DNA of 18,166 nucleotides from an uncultured Bacilli bacterium (GCA_947626215.1 CANQRJ010000017.1:1-18166), one strand, 5' to 3'. Shown: positions 5,047 to 13,213, numbered from the stretch's first letter. Made by a program: numbers and translations. The notes: generated by a model not told the origin, from the sequence alone.

Positions 5047-7572
5047 ATGGAAAAGAAAAAGAAATATTTATTAATAGTAGGAATATTGATTATTCTTTTA
5101 AGTGTGGTAGGTCTTACTTATGCATATTGGACTTTAACATTAGTACAAGATGGAGAAAATATCGTTTATACAGATTGTTTAAATATTGAGTTTACAGAAG
5201 AAAATTCCATTGAAATTCAAAATGCATATCCTATGACACAGAGTGAATTAGAAACAGAGTTTTTTCCAAAAGCAACCCCATATCATTTTAAATTAGAAAA
5301 CAAGTGTAACAATAATGTTGATTTAACAATTAACTTAGAAACGTTAGAAGTAGAAGAACCTGTATTAAAAGATGCATATGTGAATGCGATTCTTTGGGAA
5401 GGAAATGCAGATGAATATTATACAGAAGAAAAAGAAATATTATCGAATCCTGACTATGAAATAGTAACAAAAGAAAATAAAAATAAATTAATACCCGAAG
5501 CTAAAAAAGCATACACATTATATCAATTTACACTTACAACAAAAGCAATAAAAGAATTTAATTTAATTTTATTTATGGATGAAGATACCCCAGTAAGCAG
5601 TGAAGATGATGTGACAAATGGAGCAAATTGGAAAAGCAAAGTGACAATAAATCAAAAAATGGAAACTAAAGAATCAACAGGCATGTTAAGAAAATTAGAA
5701 AAAACAATAGTTGTAAATGAACATTGTATGACCTATTTGGAAGACATAGAACGTTGTTCTTATGAAAGTTCTGACGATCAAAAAGGAATGTGGAAATATA
5801 AAGAACAAATTACACAAATTATTTTTGAAAATAAACTAGATCCTAATGCTCATCCAGGAGAAGATGTAATCTCATCAGATGAAAGTGCTCTTGAAGATCA
5901 AAGTGTCATGAGTTATTTAGTGCCAACAGGAGAGTATATTCAAGTATGGGATGAAGAAACAGAAGAAGATATAGAGAAACCAACATACAGAGCATATATA
6001 CAAGGAGATGGAGAAATTAAGGGAAATCCAGATAGTAGTTATTTGTTTTACAATTTTACAAATGTGACAAGTTTAGAAGGAATAGATTATTTTAATACAA
6101 GCCAAGTAACAGATATGCATTATATGTTTTCTTCCATGTACGAATTAACAGAATTAAATTTAGGCGATCAATTTAATACAAGTAATGTTACAGATATGAG
6201 TTATATGTTTTCTGAGTCTTATATAACCACATTAAATTTAGACAATCAATTTAATACAAGTAATGTTACAGATATGAGTTATATGTTTTCTGAGTCTTAT
6301 ATAACCACATTAACCTTAGGCGATCAATTTAATACGAGCAATGTAGAAAATATGAATCATATGTTTTCTTTCATGTACGAATTAACAGATTTAAATTTAG
6401 GTAGTCAATTTAATACAAGTAATGTTACAGATATGAGTTATATGTTTTCTAATATAAAATCATTAATAGAACTAGATTTAACTCCATTTAATTTTAATAC
6501 AAGCCAGGTTACAGATATGAGTTATATGTTTAATGATTCTAATATGAACACATTAAATTTAGGCGATCAATTTAATACAAGTAATGTTACAGATATGAGT
6601 TATATGTTTTCTGAGTCTTATATAACCACATTAACCTTAGGCGATCAATTTAATACGAGCAATGTAGAAAATATGAGCAATATGTTTTCTGCCATGTACG
6701 AATTAACAGAATTAAATTTAGGCGATCAATTTAATACAGAAAATGTCACAGATATGAGTAATATGTTTTCTGCCATGTACGAATTAAAAGATTTAAATTT
6801 AGGTAGTCAATTTGATACAAGCCAAGTAACAGATATGAGTAATATGTTTGCATCCATGTCTTCACTAACAAAATTAGAATTAGGCGATCAATTTAATACA
6901 AGTAATGTTACAGATATGAGTGAGATGTTTTATGAGGTGTCTTCATTAGCTTCATTAGATTTAGGTAGTCAATTTGATACAAGTAATGTTACATATATGT
7001 ATGAAATGTTTTCCGGAATGTCATCATTAATTTCATTAAATTTAGGCGGTCAATTTAATACGAGCAATGTAGAAAATATGGGTTATATGTTTTCATTCAT
7101 GTCTTCACTAACAAAATTAGAATTAGGCGATCAATTTGATACAAGCAATGTAATAAATATGTATGACATGTTTTCTAATATGCAAGCATTAACTTCATTA
7201 GATTTAGGTAGTCATTTTAATACAAGTAATGTTCTAGATATGAGTAATATGTTTTCCGGAATGTCATCATTAACTTCATTAAATTTAGGCGGTCATTTTG
7301 ATACAAGCCAAGTAACAAATATGAGTTCTATGTTTTATGAGGTGTCTTCATTAGCTTCATTAGATTTAGGTAGTCAATTTGATACAAGCCAAGTAACAGA
7401 TATGAGTGGTATGTTTGCATACATGACAAATATAGAAAGCATAAAATATGGTGAGTTATTTATTCATAATCCTGATGTTGATATTTATGGTATGTTTTCT
7501 GGTGCAAATTTAGATGTAAACAAACCTACAGGAAATGATTGGGAAGATATCAATTGGGAAGATTATATGTAA
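5047..7572 (+). CDS. BspA-type surface protein with DUF285 26-residue repeats and SipW-type leader
   Basis: The 841-residue protein starts MEKKKKYLLIVG with a hydrophobic segment (about residues 7-24) and VVGLTYAYWT, a SipW-type leader like those of TasA homologues. Residues about 30-210 look like a TasA-type beta domain. From about residue 347 there are roughly 17 repeats of 26-27 residues plus a degenerate last copy, with consensus L-LG-QFNTSNVTDMS-MF. This is the BspA/DUF285 leucine-rich repeat of adhesins and surface proteins. No LPXTG motif or C-terminal membrane helix is seen. The RBS AGAAAGAGGA (5031-5040) fits the ATG. The protein ends abruptly after a WEDINWEDYM duplication, where a separate C-terminal domain follows in the -1 frame, so the native C terminus may be lost. 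An adhesive or matrix role is inferred from the family. Confidence 0.85.
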   Translation: MEKKKKYLLIVGILIILLSVVGLTYAYWTLTLVQDGENIVYTDCLNIEFTEENSIEIQNAYPMTQSELETEFFPKATPYHFKLENKCNNNVDLTINLETLEVEEPVLKDAYVNAILWEGNADEYYTEEKEILSNPDYEIVTKENKNKLIPEAKKAYTLYQFTLTTKAIKEFNLILFMDEDTPVSSEDDVTNGANWKSKVTINQKMETKESTGMLRKLEKTIVVNEHCMTYLEDIERCSYESSDDQKGMWKYKEQITQIIFENKLDPNAHPGEDVISSDESALEDQSVMSYLVPTGEYIQVWDEETEEDIEKPTYRAYIQGDGEIKGNPDSSYLFYNFTNVTSLEGIDYFNTSQVTDMHYMFSSMYELTELNLGDQFNTSNVTDMSYMFSESYITTLNLDNQFNTSNVTDMSYMFSESYITTLTLGDQFNTSNVENMNHMFSFMYELTDLNLGSQFNTSNVTDMSYMFSNIKSLIELDLTPFNFNTSQVTDMSYMFNDSNMNTLNLGDQFNTSNVTDMSYMFSESYITTLTLGDQFNTSNVENMSNMFSAMYELTELNLGDQFNTENVTDMSNMFSAMYELKDLNLGSQFDTSQVTDMSNMFASMSSLTKLELGDQFNTSNVTDMSEMFYEVSSLASLDLGSQFDTSNVTYMYEMFSGMSSLISLNLGGQFNTSNVENMGYMFSFMSSLTKLELGDQFDTSNVINMYDMFSNMQALTSLDLGSHFNTSNVLDMSNMFSGMSSLTSLNLGGHFDTSQVTNMSSMFYEVSSLASLDLGSQFDTSQVTDMSGMFAYMTNIESIKYGELFIHNPDVDIYGMFSGANLDVNKPTGNDWEDINWEDYM
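6085..7500 (+). repeat. In-frame array of about 18 repeats of 78-81 bp (DUF285)
   Basis: Each unit encodes a 26- or 27-residue repeat. Units are very similar at DNA level. The 111-bp stretch 6245-6355 is identical to 6566-6676, offset by exactly 321 bases. A tyrosine-rich unit ending SESYITT occurs three times. The pattern points to recent internal duplication and allows length change by slippage or recombination. Confidence 0.9.
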
Positions 7573-7949
7573 ATAATCATTCTGCCGGCCCATATTCTTT
7601 TGAAAATGGAACAAATGAAGAAGGACTACCATGGAAAGATAGTAAATATTATGATTTATATGATTATAATGCTTCAATAGAACAATATCAAAGAGGAATA
7701 TTAGGAGATGCGACAAAAGAGCTTGGTCCATTTTATACAGTGAAATATTCAAAAACAAATGGAACAGGGTCTCTTAGATACATCAGTAGTCATAATACAG
7801 ATTTATCACAATTTGTATGTTCAGAATATCCATGGTTTGCAAGAGGTGGTTCTCGTCGTGTCGGATCTGATGCAGGTATATTTACATTTATAGATACAGA
7901 TGCTTCTGGGGGTCCAGATTTCAGTTTTCGTGCAGTTCTAACTCTATAA
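7539..7949 (+). pseudogene. Orphan C-terminal surface-protein domain in the -1 frame
   Basis: The frame opens after a TGA at 7536-7538 and runs 136 codons to TAA. It has no ATG with a ribosome binding site; the first possible start is TTG inside the upstream gene. The translation contains SAGPYSFENG, YDLYDYNAS, YQRGILGDATKELGPF, YPWFARGGS and FSFRAVL. From memory of the families, this motif string is typical of the C-terminal domain of secreted prepilin-like and other surface proteins of AT-rich gut Firmicutes. It lies -1 relative to the repeat protein and overlaps it by 34 bases, so a one-base deletion (or equivalent) in that overlap would explain a former fusion. Alternatively it is the remnant of another gene joined here by recombination. 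No slippery heptamer was seen. Expression is doubtful. Confidence 0.6.
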
Positions 7950-7984
7950 ATTTAAAAAAAAGAATAGGAAAAAGAAGGCTTTCG

Positions 7985-7993
7985 TGGTAAAAT
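7985..7993 (+). promoter_or_regulatory. Extended -10 promoter of the suf operon
   Basis: TGGTAAAAT gives TG one base before TAAAAT, placed 21 bases before the sufC ATG. No good -35 box lies at the right distance (TAGGAA at 7965-7970 is a poor match), as is common for extended -10 promoters. No IscR- or Fur-like operator was recognised. Confidence 0.55.
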
Positions 7994-8013
7994 GATACAC
8001 AGGAGGTCTTTTT

Positions 8014-8766
8014 ATGTTTGAAATAAAAGATTTACAAGTAAATACAGGGGATAAAGAAATTTTAAAAAATTTTTCTCTTACTATTGGTGAGGGAGAAACT
8101 CATATATTAATGGGCCCTAATGGGGCAGGAAAAAGTACGGTTTGTAAAAGTATCTTACATCATCCTAGTTATCAAATAAAAAAGGGAAGTATTTCTTTTT
8201 TTAATGAAGATATCACCGAGATGCCTACTCATGAAATTGCTAAAAAAGGAATTTATTATATAAATCAAAATCCAACATCTTTAGAAGGAGTTACGAATGC
8301 CGAAGTTTTACGTACTGCTTTAATCGAAAGAGAAAGCAAAGTGGATGTTTTTGCCTTTCATAAAGAGTGTAAAGAAATATGTGAAAAATTAGATATTCCT
8401 ACATCTTTTGTAACTCGAGATGTAAACTCTGGAATGAGTGGAGGAGAAAAAAAGAAAAATGAATTACTTGGAATGTGGATTTTAAAACCTAAACTTATTT
8501 TATTAGATGAAATTGATTCAGGATTAGATGTGGACGCGATTAAAACGGTTGCTAAAAATTTATTAGAATATCAAGAAAAGTATCATGCATCCTTTTTAGT
8601 CATTACTCATCAACAAAATTTAATAGAACTTTTAAAACCTACGCATGTTCATATGATGAAAAAGGGTACTATTGTAAAAAATGGAGATGCATCTTTAATA
8701 ACTGAAATTTTACAAAATGGCTTTACTACGGCAAATGATATGATTCCTGGTGATGAGAATGAATAA
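8014..8766 (+). CDS. sufC: SufC, ABC-type ATPase of the SUF iron-sulfur assembly machine
   Basis: The 250-residue cytoplasmic ATPase drives the SufBCD scaffold. Walker A is GPNGAGKST at 34-42, the Q-loop region is NQNPTS at about 84-89, the signature is MSGGEKKKNE at 141-150, Walker B with the catalytic glutamate is LILLDEIDSGLD at 161-172, and the switch histidine is in ITHQ at 197-200. SGGEKKK and LDEIDSGLD are SufC-specific forms that separate it from transport ATPases. Length is normal. AGGAGG at 8001-8006 sets the ATG. It is the first gene of a four-gene operon and overlaps sufD by 8 bases. Confidence 0.95.
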   Translation: MFEIKDLQVNTGDKEILKNFSLTIGEGETHILMGPNGAGKSTVCKSILHHPSYQIKKGSISFFNEDITEMPTHEIAKKGIYYINQNPTSLEGVTNAEVLRTALIERESKVDVFAFHKECKEICEKLDIPTSFVTRDVNSGMSGGEKKKNELLGMWILKPKLILLDEIDSGLDVDAIKTVAKNLLEYQEKYHASFLVITHQQNLIELLKPTHVHMMKKGTIVKNGDASLITEILQNGFTTANDMIPGDENE

Positions 8767-9394
8767 AATATTATGTAACACGACGGATGAATTAAATACT
8801 GCTTGTTCAACTTTAGAAATTCAAAATGAAAAAACGGTTTTAAAAATTAAAAATGATGTGAAAATCGATCATCTTGTTTTTCCAAATTTTCCTTTTCATA
8901 GTACTTGGATTTTAGATAATGATGCTACGCTTACCATTCATACCGTTTTATCTTTAGAAAATATCGAAGGAACAATTGAAATCATTAGTACAGATCATAC
9001 GAAGGTATCTCTTCATTTAGGAATTCATTCCATTAAAGAAAATCATTTTACTTTAAAAAATGTAGTAGAAAAAAATCATAATATTTCTGATATAAAAGTG
9101 AGAGTCTTAGGAGAAGAAAAAAGTCACATGGTATTAAAAACAAGTGGTGTTTTAAAAAAAGACACATTTGAAAATGAATTTTTAGAAGATGTGAAATACT
9201 TAAATGAAGAAGATCGATATATCGAATGTATTCCTGAGCTTATTGTAGATAGTAATGAAGTCGTGGCCAATCACCTAGTGACGATTGGAGGAATTTCTAT
9301 AGAGGAATTATTTTATTTATTGAGTAAAGGAATGGATGAAAAAACAAGTAAAGAACTCATTCGTAAGTGTTTTATAAGTCAAATGGAAAAATAG
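8759..9394 (+). CDS. sufD: Short SufD/SufB-like scaffold protein
   Basis: The C-terminal part is clearly of the SufB/SufD family: YIECIPELIVDSNEV-ANHLVTIGG, then ISIEELFYLLSKGM and a helical end, matching the conserved block in which SufD carries a functional histidine (here the H of ANHLVT). The middle has short strands typical of the SufBD beta-helix. At about 211 residues it is roughly half the usual 400 or more, lacking most of the N-terminal region. It partners SufC in binding and transferring clusters in related systems. The ATG at 8759 is preferred (GGTGATG just before it), though GTG 8750 or ATG 8753 would add two or three residues. The frame is intact, so the short form looks real rather than broken. 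Whether it acts as SufD, SufB or an ancestral-like homodimer is open. Confidence 0.8.
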   Translation: MNKILCNTTDELNTACSTLEIQNEKTVLKIKNDVKIDHLVFPNFPFHSTWILDNDATLTIHTVLSLENIEGTIEIISTDHTKVSLHLGIHSIKENHFTLKNVVEKNHNISDIKVRVLGEEKSHMVLKTSGVLKKDTFENEFLEDVKYLNEEDRYIECIPELIVDSNEVVANHLVTIGGISIEELFYLLSKGMDEKTSKELIRKCFISQMEK

Positions 9395-9408
9395 AAAGGA
9401 GGGTTCAA

Positions 9409-10605
9409 ATGAAACAAGAAGAATTTCCGATGTTAAAAGAAGATTATATATATTTAGATAATGGAGCAACTACGTTAAAACCACAATGTGTGATAGATAA
9501 AATAAAAGAGTATTATGAAACTTATTCAGCGAATGCACATCGTGGAGATTATGATTTATCCTATAAAGTAAATCAAGAATATGAAGGCGCAAGAGAAGAA
9601 ATCAGAAAATTTATTCATGCGAAAGAAAAAGAAGAAGTTATTTTTACAAGTGGAACAACAGAGTCTTTAAATATGATTGCTACGGGATTTTTTGAAAAAA
9701 TTATCGAACCCAATGATGAAATTTTAATTACAAAAAGTGAACATGCATCCAACGTACTACCTTGGTTTCGTTTACAAAATAAATGTGGTGCCGTGGTAAA
9801 ATATATTCCTTTAGATGAAAATCATTATGTAACGTTAGAAGAGGTTAAAAGGGCCGTCACTCCTCAAACGAAGATTATTGCTCTTGCAGGTATTACCAAT
9901 GTAATTGGAGATGAAAGACCTATAAAAGAAATTACAAAATTTGCTCATGAACATAATATTTTTGTAGTCATGGATGGCGCGCAAAGTGTTCCGCATCGAA
10001 AAACAGATGTTCAAGATTTAGATATTGACTTTTTAGCTTTTTCAGGTCATAAAATGTGTGGACCTACTGGTATTGGTGTTTTATATGGAAAAAGACCTCT
10101 TTTAGAAGAATTAGATCCGATTAATCTTGGAGGAGGAATGAATGAATCGTTTGATAATCCAAATGAGATTTATTATAAAGAACTTCCTCATCGTTTAGAG
10201 GCGGGAACTCCAAACATTGCTGGGGCGATTGGCTTAGGCGAGGCCGTACGTTTCCTAGAAAGTATTGGAATGGAAAACATTGAAACTTATGAAAAAAATT
10301 TAAGAAAATATGCAATTGACAAATTTTTATCCATTCCTCATGTTGATTTACTCAATTTAGAAGCAGATGGAGGAATTTTAGCCTTTAATATAGATGGCAT
10401 TTTTTCTCAAGATGTCGCGTACTACTTAAATAAATACAAAATATGTGTCCGTGCCGGCAACCACTGTGCAAAAATATTAAAAAGTGAAGTAGGAGTTACA
10501 AATAGTTTAAGAGTGAGTCTTTATTTTTATAATACAGAAAGTGATATTGATGCTTTAGTAGAATTATTAAAAGATAAAGGAAAGATTGAAAAGGAGATGT
10601 TATAA
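9409..10605 (+). CDS. sufS: SufS cysteine desulfurase (PLP-dependent)
   Basis: The 398-residue class V aminotransferase-fold enzyme removes sulfur from cysteine, forming alanine and an enzyme persulfide. YLDNGATT is at 15-22, the PLP-contacting D189/Q192 pair is in MDGAQS, the Schiff-base lysine K215 is in SGHKMCGPTGIG, and the active-site cysteine C353 is in CVRAGNHCAK. RLEAGTPN is at 262-269. This matches group II desulfurases (SufS/CsdA). The start is ATG 9409 behind GAAAGGAGGG (9394-9403); an upstream in-frame extension lacks a ribosome binding site. It shares TAATG with sufU, so the two are translationally coupled and form the sulfur-donor half of the operon. Confidence 0.96.
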   Translation: MKQEEFPMLKEDYIYLDNGATTLKPQCVIDKIKEYYETYSANAHRGDYDLSYKVNQEYEGAREEIRKFIHAKEKEEVIFTSGTTESLNMIATGFFEKIIEPNDEILITKSEHASNVLPWFRLQNKCGAVVKYIPLDENHYVTLEEVKRAVTPQTKIIALAGITNVIGDERPIKEITKFAHEHNIFVVMDGAQSVPHRKTDVQDLDIDFLAFSGHKMCGPTGIGVLYGKRPLLEELDPINLGGGMNESFDNPNEIYYKELPHRLEAGTPNIAGAIGLGEAVRFLESIGMENIETYEKNLRKYAIDKFLSIPHVDLLNLEADGGILAFNIDGIFSQDVAYYLNKYKICVRAGNHCAKILKSEVGVTNSLRVSLYFYNTESDIDALVELLKDKGKIEKEML

Positions 10606-11033
10606 TGGACGAAGAATTAAGACGAGAACTAATCATGGTACATTATAAAGAACCTGAACATAAATATCGTACGGATGATCCAAACTATCAAAAAGTGAAT
10701 ACTAGAAATGCATCTTGTATTGATAATTTAGATATTTATGTCAAAATAAAAGATCATAAAATAGAAGATATTTGTTTTGATGGAGAAGCCTGTGCTATTT
10801 CTACTTCTTCGACTTCGATTATGATTCATAATTTAATTGGCAAAACGATCGAAGAAGCAAAAAACTTTATCGAAAATTTTGAGAATATGTTAGAAGAAAA
10901 AGAATATGACGAAGAGATTTTAAAAGAAGCCAATGCTTATAATGAAATTTATAAACAAGGAAATCGAAAACACTGTGCCTATCTTCCTTATGAAGGAATC
11001 AAAAAAGTATTAAATGAAATAGAGGAATCGTAA
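10605..11033 (+). CDS. sufU: SufU, zinc-dependent sulfur acceptor for SufS
   Basis: The 142-residue IscU-fold protein has the SufU ligand set: C38 and D40 in NASCID, C63 in GEACAIS, and C124 in RKHCAYLP. In Gram-positive SufU these bind zinc and one cysteine accepts the persulfide from SufS. The insertion between the second and third cysteine typical of SufU over IscU is present. C57 is extra. AAGGAGATG at 10591-10599 serves as ribosome binding site and the start overlaps the sufS stop by one base. A terminator follows at once, so sufU is last in the operon; in many Bacillota sufB would come next. Confidence 0.95.
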   Translation: MDEELRRELIMVHYKEPEHKYRTDDPNYQKVNTRNASCIDNLDIYVKIKDHKIEDICFDGEACAISTSSTSIMIHNLIGKTIEEAKNFIENFENMLEEKEYDEEILKEANAYNEIYKQGNRKHCAYLPYEGIKKVLNEIEES

Positions 11034-11058
11034 AGTAAGAATGTTTCTTACTTTTTTT
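11032..11058 (+). terminator. Intrinsic terminator of the suf operon
   Basis: AAAGTAAGAA (11032-11041) and TTCTTACTTT (11045-11054) pair perfectly over ten bases with a three-base loop, running into seven T. The stem begins in the sufU stop codon. Confidence 0.9.
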
Positions 11059-11085
11059 CATAATTTACAATAAGGATGGTGTTTT

Positions 11086-11307
11086 ATGAATTTATCAGAT
11101 TTGCAACGAAAAGATATTGTAAACTTAGAAGATGGAAGAAGACTAGGTCGAATTGCCGATGCGAGTATTACCGAAAAAGGAGAAATTTTATATTTTACAG
11201 TAATGACTTATCGTTTTTGGCGATTTTGGAAAAGTCCAGATGAAGTCCAAATTCACTTTGAACAAATAAAAAAAATTGGATCCGATGTCATCTTAGTAGA
11301 GTTATAA
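11086..11307 (+). CDS. YlmC/YmxH-type PRC-barrel protein
   Basis: The 73-residue protein has LSDLQRKDIVNLEDGRRLGR at the start, then a predicted small beta barrel and KIGSDVILVEL at the end, the pattern of the YlmC/YmxH family found in Firmicutes near cell-division and sporulation genes. The molecular role of the family is poorly known. An insert with TYRFWRFWKS is tryptophan- and arginine-rich. AAGGATGG about 7 bases before the ATG is a fair ribosome binding site. It sits alone between the suf terminator and the miaA promoter. A TACAAT at 11066-11071 may be its -10, without a clear -35. Confidence 0.8.
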   Translation: MNLSDLQRKDIVNLEDGRRLGRIADASITEKGEILYFTVMTYRFWRFWKSPDEVQIHFEQIKKIGSDVILVEL

Positions 11308-11312
11308 TAGGC

Positions 11313-11341
11313 TTGTTTTCTTTTCTGGATTTTGTTATGAT
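11313..11341 (+). promoter_or_regulatory. miaA promoter
   Basis: TTGTTT (11313-11318) and TATGAT (11336-11341) are 17 bases apart, with TG one base before the -10 (extended). The predicted transcription start is near 11348, so the leader is short. Confidence 0.75.
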
Positions 11342-11365
11342 ACAAAAAGAAAGAACGTGATTCTT

Positions 11366-12229
11366 ATGATTTTAGCTATTGTCGGACCCACTGGGGTAGG
11401 AAAAACCAAATTAAGTATAGAACTTGCGAAAAAGTATCATGCAATCATTATAAACTGTGATGCGATGCAAGTATATAAAGGATTAAATATTGGCACGGCC
11501 AAAATTAAAGAAGAAGAAAAAGAAGGCATTTCCCATTATTTATTTGATTTTGTCGATGTAGAAAGAAATTATACGGTATATGATTATCAAAAAGATGCAA
11601 GAGCTTTATTAGAAAAATATAAAAATCAAAATATAATTTTAGTGGGAGGGACAGGACTTTATTTAAAAGCTTTACTTTATGATTATGTTTTTTCCAAAGA
11701 AGAAAAAAAAGAAAATTATGAAGATTTTACCAATGAAGAGTTAATGAGTCTTTGTTTAAAAAAGGATCCTGCTTGTTCGATTCACGTTCATAATAGAAGA
11801 AGAATGATTCGCTTTTTACAAAGAGAAAAAGAACCAACAACATCAAAACCACTTTATTCTTTTCAAATCATTGGTCTTACAACCGATCGCGAAAAATTAT
11901 ATCAAGTGATTAATAACCGGGTTGACAAAATGATTGAAGAAGGATTAGAAAAAGAAGTACGTACCTTTTATGATAAAAAAATTCGAAGTAAAGCCTTAAT
12001 GACCGCGATAGGGTACAAAGAATTTTATGCTTATTTTGATGGCTTATGTACTTTCGAAGAAACCATTCAAAAAATAAAACAAAACTCTAGACATTATGCA
12101 AAAAGACAATATACTTTTTTTAAACATCAACTTCCCGTTCATTGGTTTCCCGTTCATTATGAGGATTTTTCACTTACGATAGAAGAAGTCATTCAATTTA
12201 TAGAGAACAATAAAAAGGAAAACGATTAA
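11366..12229 (+). CDS. miaA: tRNA dimethylallyltransferase MiaA
   Basis: The 287-residue enzyme transfers a dimethylallyl group to A37 of tRNAs reading U-starting codons. The N terminus MILAIVGPTGVGKTK holds the P-loop; DAMQVYKGLNIGTAK, LVGGTGLYL and the C-terminal AIGYKEF and AKRQYTFF blocks are all family motifs. DAMQVY carries alanine where DSMQVY is usual, and IHVHNRRR replaces the common IHPNN-R-R; neither removes the P-loop or the catalytic aspartate. ATG 11366 is preferred over GTG 11357 because GTG would lie only about 9 bases from the predicted transcription start and add residues not usual in the family. The 3' end overlaps the convergent transglutaminase-like gene by 4 bases. Confidence 0.94.
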   Translation: MILAIVGPTGVGKTKLSIELAKKYHAIIINCDAMQVYKGLNIGTAKIKEEEKEGISHYLFDFVDVERNYTVYDYQKDARALLEKYKNQNIILVGGTGLYLKALLYDYVFSKEEKKENYEDFTNEELMSLCLKKDPACSIHVHNRRRMIRFLQREKEPTTSKPLYSFQIIGLTTDREKLYQVINNRVDKMIEEGLEKEVRTFYDKKIRSKALMTAIGYKEFYAYFDGLCTFEETIQKIKQNSRHYAKRQYTFFKHQLPVHWFPVHYEDFSLTIEEVIQFIENNKKEND

Positions 12230-12239
12230 TTTTCCTTTT
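12213..12239. terminator. Bidirectional hairpin shared by two convergent genes
   Basis: AAAAGGAAAA (12213-12222) pairs perfectly with TTTTCCTTTT (12230-12239) around a seven-base loop that contains both stop codons. T-rich sequence follows on either strand. It is AT-rich, so termination strength is uncertain. Confidence 0.5.
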
Positions 12240-13194
12240 CTTTTAATTCTAAGTAAATATTTCTTTTAAATTGATGCTCTGTAACTACCACTTCTCCTGA
12301 ATCTGCTTTTTCTAATTCTTCTGTTGTAATTAAAAAATATTTATGTTTTAAATAATCTTTTCCATCTGTAGAAACGGGGTCATCCCAAGTCAAATCTAAA
12401 TGGAGCCATTCTTGATTTAAGTACAAAGCATTCCAAACATGTCCAACTTCTTTCGTTTCGTTTTCTGGTGTCATCGCGACTTTAAAATTTGGAATTCCTA
12501 GTTTGGTTAAAAATATAGCCATCGCATCAGTGTACCCATTACATGTGGCATAGCCTTCGATTAAAGGACCATATGCGATGTAGGAGTGATAAATGCTATT
12601 GGATTCGTTATTTCTTTCTACATCGTATTTCGTATGGTTGATAATATAATCATGAATCACTCGAATTTTTTCTTCTGTTGTCATGGTATTGTTTAAGTTT
12701 TCCTTCATAATTTCTTCTACTTTTTGATTAATAACTTCAATCGTGTTTTCATCATAAAAATAATCAATATAAACTGTAATTTCTCCTGATTCTGAAATCA
12801 TTGTTTTCACATTCGAAAAACCATTGTAAGGATGAACAAAATTATTTAAGTGAGTGAGTAAATCTTGATCTTGACTAAATTCTTTTATATCATCGATACA
12901 TAAGGTGTATTCACTCGGACAATAAAAAGTAAATTCCTTCCATCCATTGTCGACAATAGAATAAAAAATGTTTTTAATATCTTGTTTACTATAAGGAATA
13001 AACTGATCGGTTTTTTGAACAAATAAAAAGTTTTCATTTTTCGCATATTCATTTTGAGGTTCTACTTGAATATCAGGAACTTTTTCAATATATTTTACAA
13101 AAAAGTTACTAATGGAATCGATATGAAGAAAATAAAATAATAAAAGGAGTAGACAACAAAAAGGAATAAATATATTTCTTATTAGTTTCATCAT
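12226..13194 (-). CDS. Membrane-anchored transglutaminase-like protein
   Basis: The 322-residue protein begins MMKLIRN then one strongly hydrophobic helix (about residues 8-24) ending near FLHIDS, a signal anchor or uncleaved signal. Most of it should be outside the cell. The C-terminal domain has the transglutaminase/protease triad: C218 in GYATCNGY, H252 in VGHVWN and D267 in LHLDLTWDDP. This arrangement matches the transglut_core domain of bacterial proteins often linked to cell-wall or peptide processing, but the substrate cannot be read from sequence. The start is taken at ATG 13194, which has AAGAG 8 bases upstream; GTG 13203, ATG 13200 and ATG 13191 are alternatives. It shares the hairpin at 12213-12239 with miaA. 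Confidence 0.85.
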   Translation of the reverse strand: MMKLIRNIFIPFCCLLLLLFYFLHIDSISNFFVKYIEKVPDIQVEPQNEYAKNENFLFVQKTDQFIPYSKQDIKNIFYSIVDNGWKEFTFYCPSEYTLCIDDIKEFSQDQDLLTHLNNFVHPYNGFSNVKTMISESGEITVYIDYFYDENTIEVINQKVEEIMKENLNNTMTTEEKIRVIHDYIINHTKYDVERNNESNSIYHSYIAYGPLIEGYATCNGYTDAMAIFLTKLGIPNFKVAMTPENETKEVGHVWNALYLNQEWLHLDLTWDDPVSTDGKDYLKHKYFLITTEELEKADSGEVVVTEHQFKRNIYLELKEKEN

Positions 13195-13213
13195 AAACAT
13201 CACTCTTAAGAGT

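Noticed and set aside
6085..7500. Regular repeats that could suggest a CRISPR or satellite array
   Set aside because: The period is 78-81 bp, stays in one reading frame, and translates to the DUF285 consensus. There are no unique spacers of constant length.
7536..7575. Programmed -1 frameshift joining the repeat protein to the downstream domain
   Set aside because: No X-XXY-YYZ slippery heptamer is present in the 34-base overlap, and no following stem or pseudoknot is evident. Mutation or recombination is simpler.
7501..7600. TGA read as tryptophan, extending the downstream frame backwards
   Set aside because: Upstream of the TGA at 7536 the frame gives no recognisable sequence, and all other genes use TGG for Trp and have no in-frame TGA.
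7950..8013. Riboswitch or leader attenuator before the suf operon
   Set aside because: The gap is only about 60 bases with no stem-loop, and the predicted transcript leader is under 20 bases.
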